Shown here in pieces: positions 26,497-34,233 of a stretch of DNA of 64,000 nucleotides. Under the pieces are notes generated by a model. The model did no database searches. It was not told the DNA's origin and saw only the letters and a list, made by a program, of their open reading frames with translations. This DNA comes from Desulfobacteraceae bacterium (GTDB lineage: Bacteria > Desulfobacterota > Desulfobacteria > Desulfobacterales > Desulfosalsimonadaceae). Positions within the stretch are counted from its first letter, which is position 1. Each line of letters opens with the position of its first letter. The stretch covers positions 22,441 to 86,440 of the forward strand of contig JAABTJ010000012.1 in NCBI GenBank assembly GCA_011389935.1, written 5' to 3'. The position numbers were made by a program, and so were the translations under genes.

Positions 26497-26824
26497 TTTT
26501 TCCCCTTCCGCGTTTTCTGTAGTTTATCGTCAGACAGCTGTTCTAAATGGTGCTGTAGTAAAAAATTGACTGATTATTACATCCAGCGCTCCGAAAAGTA
26601 AACATGAATTTACGAAACAGGGCGTTCGCCTAAAAGGGGATCCCCTTGCAATGATGAAAAACCGCTGGCGTTTTCTGATACCGGATTTATAATTGGGATT
26701 ACGAGTCGCACTTTCATCGACAATGAGGCCATCAATCGAAAACGAACAGACGCGGTCGGCGAAATACCCGCCAGGACGGTTGTTTCACCGGACCATGCAT
26801 ACCGGAGCAAAAGGGAGGGAATCA
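26497..26824. other. Divergent intergenic region with a -10-like TATAAT
   Basis: This 328-base gap separates the lipoprotein gene (minus) from the desulfoferrodoxin-like gene (plus). A perfect TATAAT lies at 26688-26693, but the -35 position (near 26665) is poor, so it may be an activator-dependent promoter. No RNA gene or repeat was recognised. Confidence 0.3.
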
Positions 26825-27256
26825 ATGAAAAAAACCGGTACTATTTTACTCTTTCTGGGCACCCTTTTCATTGCAGGCTTTTTTTGGTCGCCGGCAGTCT
26901 TTGCCGACGAGTCTGCGGTAAGAATCGAGGCACCGACCAAGGCGGCGACAGGAGAAGAAATCGTTATCGTCCTGCATGTATCGCATGACGGCAACAATTT
27001 CCTCCATCACACCAATCGGGTGGAACTTCGCATCAACGGTGAAATGGTCAAAGAATGGGAATACGGCACCTTCAGCAAACCGGAGGCGGAAGATTTTTCG
27101 GTTTCCTTTTCCTACCCGGCAAAACAGGATCTTGAAATCGAGGCCGAGGCTTTTTGCAACCTTCACGGCAGCAAAAACACCGATGTCAAAACCGTATCCG
27201 TGGAGAACGACCAATCCAACAGGCAAAATCGACAGCAGGCGTTGCGGGAGGAGTAA
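26825..27256 (+). CDS. Desulfoferrodoxin-family (superoxide reductase-like) periplasmic protein
   Basis: About 143 residues with a signal peptide (1-26). The mature domain carries HVSHDGNNFLHHTN near residue 52 and a CNLHG motif near 117, matching the iron-ligand pattern of the superoxide reductase fold, where histidines and the CNxHG cysteine hold iron. Unlike classical desulfoferrodoxin it lacks the N-terminal rubredoxin-like cysteines and has a signal peptide. AGGGAGGGAATCA before the ATG fixes the start. A 52-residue membrane protein follows three bases later. It may detoxify oxygen species or bind iron in the periplasm. Confidence 0.7.
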   Translation: MKKTGTILLFLGTLFIAGFFWSPAVFADESAVRIEAPTKAATGEEIVIVLHVSHDGNNFLHHTNRVELRINGEMVKEWEYGTFSKPEAEDFSVSFSYPAKQDLEIEAEAFCNLHGSKNTDVKTVSVENDQSNRQNRQQALREE

Positions 27257-27259
27257 TCC

Positions 27260-27418
27260 ATGATTCTTGCATTGGGCGTAATCAACATGGTTTTGATCCT
27301 TTGGCAGCTTCTCACGGGCCTGCATGTCATCCGCGTATCTCCGGGGCTGCACCGGAAAACCGGCATTGCGCTGGTTTTCACCGCCGCCCTGCATGCGGGC
27401 ATGGCCCTGCTGGCATAA
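27260..27418 (+). CDS. 52-residue membrane protein
   Basis: A short gene read as ATG at 27260 to TAA at 27416-27418. GGGAGGAG lies eight bases ahead, overlapping the end of the desulfoferrodoxin-like gene. The product has two hydrophobic helices (LALGVINMVLILWQLLTGL and IALVFTAALHAGMALLA) joined by a basic loop. I do not know the family. The tight spacing suggests it partners the periplasmic iron protein as a membrane anchor or electron link (inference). Confidence 0.6.
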   Translation: MILALGVINMVLILWQLLTGLHVIRVSPGLHRKTGIALVFTAALHAGMALLA

Positions 27419-27433
27419 GGACCGGCCCGGCAG

Positions 27434-28699
27434 CTACTTTTTTACCGGCCGGCCGAAGGCCTGGCGGATCAGTTCCCTTTTTCTGGGCTGGTATGTATTG
27501 TCGGCTTTTTCTTTTCGAAGAACCTGCTGGAAGAGTTTCGACATGCGGACCTGCTGGGAATCTTCCCGGTAAAAGGTGTCCCATGCATAAAAGAGCATTT
27601 CCTGCAGGCGCTCCGGCGTCATTTGCTTCGGCCGGAATACCACCTTGTCCGCGGTATAATCCTCCCAGTTGTATGAAAAGATCCGGTTTTCCGCATGAAG
27701 CGTTTCAAATGCGCGGGTATGGGGAAAGGGGGTTAAAACGGTGAATTCCGCGAGGTCCAGTTCAATTTCCAGGAGAAAATCGACCAGCCTTTTTATAAAA
27801 TCCTCGGTATGCGTGTCCAGGCCAAGCAGGATGGTCCCCTCCACGGCGATGCCGTGGTCACGGTAGCGCTGGATTCGCTCTTTTATATAATCGGACGTAT
27901 CAAAGACGGCCTGATACACATACCAGGCCCCGGCCTGTGCCGCCAGATCCAGCACTTCCGGCTTGTCTTCAATGGGGTGCGCGCACCATTTCTTTTTCAG
28001 GGGGATCATTTCCCGGAAAAGGTCTTTTTCCCAGGCGGCGTCCTGTGCAAGGGAGTTGTCCACGAGAAACAGCCGGTTGTTTTCAATGGCGGCCATTTCC
28101 TCGATCACTTTGTCAATGGGGCGGGGACGGAATTTGCGCCCGCCCAGGTATGCCACGGCGCACGGATAGCAATTAAAACGGCAGCCGCGGGAGGCGTGGA
28201 CCAGATCCACCATCTGGATCCCCCTGTAATTGTACAGCTGCTTTTTGAGAATATCCCTGCGCGCCGTTCCCACGAGCGCTATGGGCGGATGGTCGGTTAA
28301 ATAGTCATAGACTTTCCGGAGGCGGTTGTTCCTGAAATCGTCGAACACGGCTTCCATCCGTCCTTCTGCTTCTCCCAGAAATACGGCGTCCGCATGACGG
28401 CTTGTTTCTTCCGCGTGAAGCATGGTGGCAATCCCGCCGAAAATCACCTTGACGCCTTTTTGCCGGTATATGTCGGCAATTTCCCACCCCCGCGACACCT
28501 GGCTTGTCAGCATCATGGATATGCCGACAAAATCGGCAGGCCCGCTGAAGTCGATTTCCTCCAGGTTTTCGTCGACAAATTCAACTTCAACGTCCGGCGG
28601 CAGGGTGGCGGCGAAGACGACCGGGCCGTGGGGGGGTAGATGGAATTCCGTCTGACGGGCCAGTTTCGGCCACCTGGGGTAGATAAGCTTGAATTTCAT
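27434..28699 (-). CDS. Cobalamin-type radical SAM protein (1 of 3)
   Basis: The 421-residue protein has an N-terminal B12-binding-like domain (to about 130, with VGISMMLTSQ and IFGGI) and a radical SAM core with the cluster motif CRFNCYPC at Cys173, Cys177 and Cys180. The DxHxxG cobalamin ligand motif is absent, as in many B12-radical SAM proteins. These enzymes methylate unactivated carbon or rearrange rings. It is separated by eight bases from an acyl carrier protein gene, which suggests an ACP-bound or polyene substrate (inference). Confidence 0.85.
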   Translation of the reverse strand: MKFKLIYPRWPKLARQTEFHLPPHGPVVFAATLPPDVEVEFVDENLEEIDFSGPADFVGISMMLTSQVSRGWEIADIYRQKGVKVIFGGIATMLHAEETSRHADAVFLGEAEGRMEAVFDDFRNNRLRKVYDYLTDHPPIALVGTARRDILKKQLYNYRGIQMVDLVHASRGCRFNCYPCAVAYLGGRKFRPRPIDKVIEEMAAIENNRLFLVDNSLAQDAAWEKDLFREMIPLKKKWCAHPIEDKPEVLDLAAQAGAWYVYQAVFDTSDYIKERIQRYRDHGIAVEGTILLGLDTHTEDFIKRLVDFLLEIELDLAEFTVLTPFPHTRAFETLHAENRIFSYNWEDYTADKVVFRPKQMTPERLQEMLFYAWDTFYREDSQQVRMSKLFQQVLRKEKADNTYQPRKRELIRQAFGRPVKK

Positions 28700-28707
28700 G
28701 GAAGGCC

Positions 28708-28998
28708 TTACGAGATACGGCTTTCATTTTCCGGAACACTCGATTCCGGGCGGTTTTCATAGACATATGCGGCAAGCGCCGTCACGGAGGCAAAAACCTT
28801 TTCACCCAGCTCCTTGTTGTCGATGACCACCCCGTAATCCTGTTCTATCATCATTACCAGCTCAAGGATATCGATGGAATCAATTCCCAATTCCCCGCCA
28901 ACAAGCGGGGAATTCTCGTCAATTTCTTCCGGCGTTATATCATCAAGGTAGAGGGTCTCGACGATCTTTGTCTTGAGTTCCGCTATGAGTTCGTTCAT
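28708..28998 (-). CDS. Acyl carrier protein (1 of 4)
   Basis: A 96-residue ACP. The phosphopantetheine serine lies in GIDSIDILELV at about residue 42, preceded by an acidic helix. The ATG at 28998 gives a normal N-terminus; an upstream TTG would add six residues. It is transcribed with the radical SAM gene and diverges from the dehydratase-reductase unit, with the shared promoter region at 28999-29135. Confidence 0.9.
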   Translation of the reverse strand: MNELIAELKTKIVETLYLDDITPEEIDENSPLVGGELGIDSIDILELVMMIEQDYGVVIDNKELGEKVFASVTALAAYVYENRPESSVPENESRIS

Positions 28999-29050
28999 GG
29001 AAATTGCCCTTGTCAAACTGATAATTTTCCTTTACTCATAAAAGAAAGTA

Positions 29051-29079
29051 CAAATATCATGCAAGAACAGGCAAGTCAA
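29051..29079 (-). promoter_or_regulatory. Candidate minus-strand promoter for the ACP unit
   Basis: On the minus strand TTGACT (plus 29079-29074) and TATTTG (plus 29056-29051) are 17 bases apart. The match at -10 is modest. It would drive the ACP and radical SAM genes. Confidence 0.35.
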
Positions 29080-29135
29080 CATTCTTTCAAAAATGCCGGC
29101 GCCAACAACTTCCCCTCTGACCCTGACAGAAGAAA

Positions 29136-29567
29136 ATGAATGAATCGCTTTTCCCGGTTGAAGATTACGTGATCCAGCGCGGACGGATGATGCTCCTTTC
29201 GGCCATTGACGAGGTAGATGAGGCGATGGCTGTCGCCCGCTCCGTGACAACAACGGACTGGCCGCTTTTTGAAAACGGCGCCATCAATCCAATAGTGATT
29301 GTCGAGCTGGTGGCGCAGACGGCAGGGGTCAGCCTCCGGTGGGAGGAAATACAGAAGCATAAGGGGCGCAAAGAAAAAGGGGGCGGCCTGATCGTAGGCG
29401 TTAAAAAGGCCGTTTTTTTGGTTCCTGCCATTCCCATCGACGCCGCCATTGTCACATGTTCAAAAAAAACGTATGGACATATGGAGTATGCCGAATATTA
29501 CGGTTTTTCGAAAATGGGGGATACGCGGCTGGGCGAGGTGACCCTCCAGGTGTTACGCACAAATTAA
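29136..29567 (+). CDS. ApeP-like 3-hydroxyacyl-ACP dehydratase (hotdog)
   Basis: The 143-residue protein fits the COG4706 hotdog family of dehydratases in aryl polyene clusters. The central helix INPIVIVELVAQTAG near residue 52 holds the glutamate of the active site; the HFPG motif of FabZ is not seen, as in that family. It should remove water from beta-hydroxyacyl-ACP to build conjugated double bonds. It is the first gene of a plus-strand unit with fabG, a LolA-like gene and two lipoprotein genes. Confidence 0.75.
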   Translation: MNESLFPVEDYVIQRGRMMLLSAIDEVDEAMAVARSVTTTDWPLFENGAINPIVIVELVAQTAGVSLRWEEIQKHKGRKEKGGGLIVGVKKAVFLVPAIPIDAAIVTCSKKTYGHMEYAEYYGFSKMGDTRLGEVTLQVLRTN

Positions 29568-29593
29568 AAACAAATCTGAAAAGGATGTAACCC

Positions 29594-30316
29594 ATGAAAG
29601 AAAAAACAGCCATCGTCACCGGCGGCGGCCGCGGCATTGGACGGGCAATATCACTGGAGCTGGCAGCACATGGGCATCATGTCACCATCAATTATAAATC
29701 CGGCCGGGAAGCCGCTTCCGAAACGCTGGAAATGATCCGCCAAAACGGCGGCGACGGATCCACGATCGCATTTGATGTCACCGATGCCGAAGAAACCCGG
29801 AAAGCCGTTGCAGAGATTGCAGAGAACTTTGATATCGAAATTCTGGTCAACAATGCCGGTATTACCGCGGACGGCCTTTTCGTCATGATGCCGCAAAAAG
29901 ACTGGACGACGGTAATTGACACATCTCTGGCCGGTTTTTACAATGTAACCAAGCCCGTGCTCAAAAAGATGCTCCGGAAAAAGAGGGGGGCGATCGTCTC
30001 CATATCCTCGATTTCCGGAATAATGGGGAATCGCGGGCAGGTGAATTATTCCGCAGCCAAGGCCGGTATTATCGGTGCCAGCAAGGCGCTGGCCGCGGAG
30101 GTCGCCCGCCTGGGCATCCGGGTCAACGTGGTGGCTCCCGGGTTGGTTGAAACGGAAATGGTTAAGAATGCACCGATCGATGAAATAAAGAAAATGATTC
30201 CCATGGCCCGCATCGGCCAACCCGGAGAAGTTGCCAAAGTGGTCCGGTTTCTCTGCTCCGAAGACGCCTCCTATGTCACCGGAGCGGTCATTTCGGTGGA
30301 CGGAGGGATGGCATGA
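29594..30316 (+). CDS. fabG: 3-oxoacyl-ACP reductase (FabG-type)
   Basis: A 240-residue short-chain dehydrogenase. The NADP loop TGGGRGIGR is at residues 9-17, NNAG near 86, the catalytic serine in SISSISG near 137 and YSAAK near 150. It reduces beta-ketoacyl-ACP to the hydroxy form, the ApeQ step in aryl polyene synthesis. AAGGATG precedes the ATG. Its TGA stop overlaps the next gene's ATG (ATGA), so it is coupled to the LolA-like gene. Confidence 0.9.
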   Translation: MKEKTAIVTGGGRGIGRAISLELAAHGHHVTINYKSGREAASETLEMIRQNGGDGSTIAFDVTDAEETRKAVAEIAENFDIEILVNNAGITADGLFVMMPQKDWTTVIDTSLAGFYNVTKPVLKKMLRKKRGAIVSISSISGIMGNRGQVNYSAAKAGIIGASKALAAEVARLGIRVNVVAPGLVETEMVKNAPIDEIKKMIPMARIGQPGEVAKVVRFLCSEDASYVTGAVISVDGGMA

Positions 30317-30969
30317 AGGCATGCAACAAGATGGCGCCGCATACGAAGCGTGTATCCGTCGGAAGCGCTTTGCTCGCATGCACCTTGCTGCTGTTGGGGT
30401 GGGCCGATGAACTGGAAGACATCCGGGAGAAAGGGGAATTTGTCAACTCCGTGCAGGCAGCATTTACCCAGGAAAGATACCTGGAAATGCTGGATGAGCC
30501 CCTGATTAGCAAAGGACTGCTCTATCTCGAGGTTCCCGGGTCGCTCCGATGGGAATATACCGGGCCGGTGCGCAGCGTATTATTGATGGAGAATGAAACC
30601 ATCCGGCAGTACGTCCAGGCAGACAGCGGCATGGTGGAACAGAAAAGCCGGGGCCTGGAGGGTATGCGGATTTTTCTCCAGGATGCCTGCATGTGGATGA
30701 AGGGTGAATTTGAAAGCAATCCGGATCTGGTTGCCGAAATGGCATCCGACGGGAGAATTCTTTTGAAACCCGCCAGGGACAATGCCATGGCGCAGATGAT
30801 CCGTTATATCGAGCTCCGGCTGACCAATACGCCCGGTGTTGTTGAATCGGTTGCGATATACGAGGAAGAAGATTCTTATATGATCATCCGGTTTCATGAT
30901 ACGAAAATCAATCAGGATATTGCGGACGAAATTTTCCAAAAACTCAATCCGGATCCATTGCAACAATGA
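30313..30969 (+). CDS. LolA-like outer-membrane lipoprotein carrier
   Basis: About 218 residues with a signal-like hydrophobic segment at 17-30 and the LolA-type fold: VQAAFTQERYLEMLDEPLISKGLLYLEVPGSLRWEYTGPV is the classic start of LolA relatives. LolA-like genes are regular members of aryl polyene clusters, where they are thought to ferry a lipid-linked product across the periplasm to the outer membrane. The ATGA overlap with fabG fixes the start. Confidence 0.85.
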   Translation: MKACNKMAPHTKRVSVGSALLACTLLLLGWADELEDIREKGEFVNSVQAAFTQERYLEMLDEPLISKGLLYLEVPGSLRWEYTGPVRSVLLMENETIRQYVQADSGMVEQKSRGLEGMRIFLQDACMWMKGEFESNPDLVAEMASDGRILLKPARDNAMAQMIRYIELRLTNTPGVVESVAIYEEEDSYMIIRFHDTKINQDIADEIFQKLNPDPLQQ

Positions 30970-30986
30970 AACCAAAGGAGGAAAAA

Positions 30987-31409
30987 ATGAAAAAACATAT
31001 CTGTGCATCCCTGCTGTTGATCGCTTTTCTGGCATTTGTGTCCTGCAGTACAGCAATGAAGAGGGAGGAAATCGACCCCTGGCTGCAGAATATGGCTGGC
31101 GATACATCACCGGAAATACATATTGAGGGCTGGTGGAAGGACGCCCATACGGACGCCGCATTCGGATGGGGGAGAGGGCGTATCGAGCAGGACGGAAACA
31201 AAATCGACGGCGCCATGGGGCAATATAATCTTCGGGGAAGAATCAGCGGCAACACGGTCTACCTGGTTTTTCTGTCCGCCGGAGAGGTCCATTACACGGG
31301 CCGGTTGGAAATGATCGAAGACGGGCTCCTTCAGGGCAATTATTTTCCTGCCGATGATCTGGCACAAGAATACGGAACCCCCATTGCCCTGGAAAAATTT
31401 GAAAGATAG
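30987..31409 (+). CDS. Small lipoprotein
   Basis: A 140-residue protein with lipobox FVSC at about residue 20. The mature part is strand-rich and glycine-rich (GRGRIEQDGNKIDGAMGQYNLRGRISGNTVYLVF), a pattern suggesting a small beta barrel or binding domain; family unknown. AAAGGAGGAAAAA before the ATG at 30987 is an excellent ribosome site. Its place between LolA-like and DUF3261-like genes suggests a role in outer membrane delivery of the polyene lipid. Confidence 0.7.
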   Translation: MKKHICASLLLIAFLAFVSCSTAMKREEIDPWLQNMAGDTSPEIHIEGWWKDAHTDAAFGWGRGRIEQDGNKIDGAMGQYNLRGRISGNTVYLVFLSAGEVHYTGRLEMIEDGLLQGNYFPADDLAQEYGTPIALEKFER

Positions 31410-32097
31410 CCCGCCATACAAATCCGTAATTATGGTCGTCGTGTGCCTGCTGGCGTTATGGGGCTGCAGGAGTCTTGCCCCCATTGAACCGGTGGCGCCG
31501 GACGTTCATGAAGAAATTGACCGGCGCTGCCGTGCCCATTTTTTACACCAGCCATGGGTAATGGTCCAGTCCATCACCGCGTATCCGCCGGACGGTCAAG
31601 TCCACAACGCCATCGGGGTGACCCGCATCCATCCGGCACAGCGGCGGATTCAATGCGTGATTACAAGTGTCGAAGGAATCGTGCTCTTTGACGGGGAATA
31701 TGACCAGAAAACCCGGATTCGAAAAGGTGTCGGGCCGTTTGCGGACGAAACATTCGCAAACACCCTGTTTGACGATATCCGGCTGGTCTTTTTCCCTCCG
31801 GATAAGCCCGCTGTTGAAGCCGGACGCACTTCTTCCGGAGCGCCCGTGTGCCGATATGAACGCAGCGACGGTTTTGTGGAGGTACTTTTTCCGGAAGACG
31901 GGCAGCGGGAAATCAAGCGTTACAGCGCCCGGAAAAAACTCCGTAAAACCATAAACGCATGCTACAAGGCGCGTTGCAGCCGGCACATTACCGAAGCCCC
32001 TGAAGAAATTCCCGCAAAGCTCATCATTTACAATCACGGCCTTCTGGAATACCGGCTCGAACTGGAGTTGATACAGGCGAAAACGCCTGCGCCATGA
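31399..32097 (+). CDS. DUF3261-like lipoprotein
   Basis: About 232 residues. The N-terminus has a basic, hydrophobic signal with lipobox LWGC. The rest, mainly beta strands with TRIHPAQRRIQCVITSVEGIVLFDGEYD, resembles the DUF3261 lipoprotein of aryl polyene clusters. The start is uncertain: TTG at 31399 gives a proper signal, ATG at 31432 gives one that is too short, and ATG at 31354 would overlap the previous gene by 56 bases. Its last 74 bases overlap the polysaccharide deacetylase gene on the other strand. Confidence 0.65.
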   Translation: MKDSPPYKSVIMVVVCLLALWGCRSLAPIEPVAPDVHEEIDRRCRAHFLHQPWVMVQSITAYPPDGQVHNAIGVTRIHPAQRRIQCVITSVEGIVLFDGEYDQKTRIRKGVGPFADETFANTLFDDIRLVFFPPDKPAVEAGRTSSGAPVCRYERSDGFVEVLFPEDGQREIKRYSARKKLRKTINACYKARCSRHITEAPEEIPAKLIIYNHGLLEYRLELELIQAKTPAP

Positions 32098-32881
32098 CCG
32101 GCCGGCGGATGAGCTCCGGAAGGGGAACCACTTCAAGCCTTTTTCCGGAAATGCCATCCAGTATCTTTTCGATTTCACCAAGCCATTGTTCCACCTTGAA
32201 ATCGACCGGATTCGGACATGAATCGTGAAGAAGGACGATATCGCCCGGCCGGATCTTTTTCAGAATTTTTCCCGAAAGCCCCCGGATCCGCCGATTGCCC
32301 ATATCCGGTCCCCGGCAGCGGTAATGAATGCACGTCATCTGCCTTTGTCGCAACAAAGGCCCGAGCTTGGGGCTTACCACTCCCGCAGGCGGCCGAAACG
32401 CCAGGGGACGGATTTTGAATAGCCGGAACACCTCCTGGGCAGAATCGATTTCCTGCGCAAGTGTTTTCCCGGATTTTGCCATGACCAGCACGTCATGGCG
32501 ATAGGTATGGTTCCCGATGCAGTGGCCGGCCCGCAGGATATCTTCCATGAGATCGGGATATTTTTCCGCGCTGCGGCCGATGACAAAAAACGTGGCTTTT
32601 ACCCCGCGCCGGGCCAGTATATTCAGCAGAAAGGGGGTGGTGTGCGGATCAGGACCGTCGTCAAACGTGAGGGCCACGGCACTGCTGTCTTTTCCCCCCC
32701 GCCGGATTGCGGGAAGAAATATGCCGGCGCCCGGAAAGAAGGGGGCCACCAGGCAGATGACGACAAATCCGGACAGCACAACGGCCGATAGCGACGGATG
32801 GACGAAAAGAAACGCTGCGGCCGCGATGTACGATGCCAGCCCGATGAAATACGCCAAGGGGAGGGGTTGCTTTTCTTTCAT
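32024..32881 (-). CDS. Polysaccharide deacetylase (NodB-like) membrane protein
   Basis: About 285 residues. Two hydrophobic helices at the N-terminus anchor it. The NodB domain shows the first metal motif TFDDGPDPH, then HTYRHD, then FRPPAG, and a late DIVLLHDS, all hallmarks of carbohydrate esterase family 4. It could remove an N-acetyl group from a sugar on the product or on envelope glycans. ATG at 32881 overlaps the stop of the radical SAM gene (ATGA), so they are coupled. The 3' end overlaps the opposing lipoprotein gene by 74 bases. Confidence 0.85.
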   Translation of the reverse strand: MKEKQPLPLAYFIGLASYIAAAAFLFVHPSLSAVVLSGFVVICLVAPFFPGAGIFLPAIRRGGKDSSAVALTFDDGPDPHTTPFLLNILARRGVKATFFVIGRSAEKYPDLMEDILRAGHCIGNHTYRHDVLVMAKSGKTLAQEIDSAQEVFRLFKIRPLAFRPPAGVVSPKLGPLLRQRQMTCIHYRCRGPDMGNRRIRGLSGKILKKIRPGDIVLLHDSCPNPVDFKVEQWLGEIEKILDGISGKRLEVVPLPELIRRPVMAQAFSPVSTPVRAGIPEGRDCK

Positions 32882-34233
32882 CGGATCAGATGCTCCCATA
32901 AAGGGCCGGCATGCCCCCTGGCATGGAGCCTGGAAATGATCTGCGCCATTTTTTCTCCACCGGCGCCAAAAACCCAGTTCAAGCGGTTTTGAGCCCTGTT
33001 TTGGAGCATTTCGTTGATTTCTTCCAGCCCGATGCCTTCGGGACGGTAAAAACAGGGGCGCAAAAGGTCCTGCCCCCTGGTTATCTGCCCGGACGCCCGG
33101 GCGATTTCATAAAGCCGGGTATGCGGATAAATGCGGATGCCGGCGAAGAAAAAACAGACCGTTTTTTCCAGGCACCCGGCATTGTCCATGGTCTCGGCCA
33201 GGGTCTGCGGGGTTTCGGCCGGGGCGCCGGGCAAAAAAAAGTGCGCCGTGTGCAGTCCGGCTTCAACGGCAGCCTTGTGCGCCCGGAAAATATCCGCGCT
33301 CCGGAACGGTTTCCGGTAATTTTTCAAAATCGCATCCGAAAAGGCCTCGGTCCCGAACTCCACATGCGTCATCCCGGCATCGGCAAGAATCTTGAAATAA
33401 TCCGCAGGCGGTCGGGTCGGTGCAATATATGCCCCCCAGGGAATGGCAAGCCCGGCTTTTTGAAAGCTGCGGGCCACCGCCCGGCTGTGATCATAATCGG
33501 CGTTGAAAACCGAATCGGTGACAAACAGATACTTTGCCCCGGCATCCTGAAGCCTGCGCGCCGTATCGGCAACGATATTCGGGGGCATACACCGCAGGCG
33601 GCCGCCTTCAATATGCGGATAGGTGCAGTAGATGCATTTGAACGGGCATCCCCTTTTGGTCTGGAGGTTGAGCATTCCCCCTTTTTTCAGATAATAGCCA
33701 ATATGACGCTTTTCCGGGTCAAAATGCCTTTGCACCCCCCCTGACCACGGGGGAGGGAAACTATCGGGGGTGGATGCACCACGCGTGATAACGCCTTCGA
33801 GCCCTGAGACCTCTTTTCCCTGCCCGATGGCATCGAGAAACCCGGCAAACCGCTCCCCTTCCCCGACAATACCGAAATCGGCCCGGAGCGCTTCGAGCAG
33901 GGGCCCGGGAAACAGGGTAAATCCGCTCCCGCCCAGAACCACGGGTGCGGCCGTAATTTCGCGAATTTTCCGGATGAGCGACTTGTAGCGGTCAATGTAG
34001 CTTTTTGTCTCTTTTTCGTCCGTATTGTCAATGTTTCGGATGGAGATGCCGACGATGTCCGGGGCAACAGCAGTGATGCGACCTTCCAGTCCGCCCTTCT
34101 CCGCTGTTTCATTCGCATCCGCGACAAAGACCTCGTGGTGCGCACCGATCGCGCCGGCCACATAGTCGATTCCCAGCGGATATACCGGGTAGGGACTTGT
34201 TTCCGTATTCGCTGAAATCAAAAGCACTTTCAT
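32878..34233 (-). CDS. Cobalamin-type radical SAM protein (2 of 3)
   Basis: About 451 residues. A B12-binding-like N-terminal domain (VGISIRNIDN, VVLGGSGFTL) is followed by a radical SAM core with CPFKCIYC at Cys196, Cys200 and Cys203. It is clearly paralogous to the protein at 46249-47655, sharing the MKVLLISANT start and the QTxRGCPFxCIYC core. No DxHxxG motif is visible. ATGA overlaps link it to the ketosynthase-CLF gene upstream and the deacetylase downstream. Confidence 0.85.
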   Translation of the reverse strand: MKVLLISANTETSPYPVYPLGIDYVAGAIGAHHEVFVADANETAEKGGLEGRITAVAPDIVGISIRNIDNTDEKETKSYIDRYKSLIRKIREITAAPVVLGGSGFTLFPGPLLEALRADFGIVGEGERFAGFLDAIGQGKEVSGLEGVITRGASTPDSFPPPWSGGVQRHFDPEKRHIGYYLKKGGMLNLQTKRGCPFKCIYCTYPHIEGGRLRCMPPNIVADTARRLQDAGAKYLFVTDSVFNADYDHSRAVARSFQKAGLAIPWGAYIAPTRPPADYFKILADAGMTHVEFGTEAFSDAILKNYRKPFRSADIFRAHKAAVEAGLHTAHFFLPGAPAETPQTLAETMDNAGCLEKTVCFFFAGIRIYPHTRLYEIARASGQITRGQDLLRPCFYRPEGIGLEEINEMLQNRAQNRLNWVFGAGGEKMAQIISRLHARGHAGPLWEHLIR

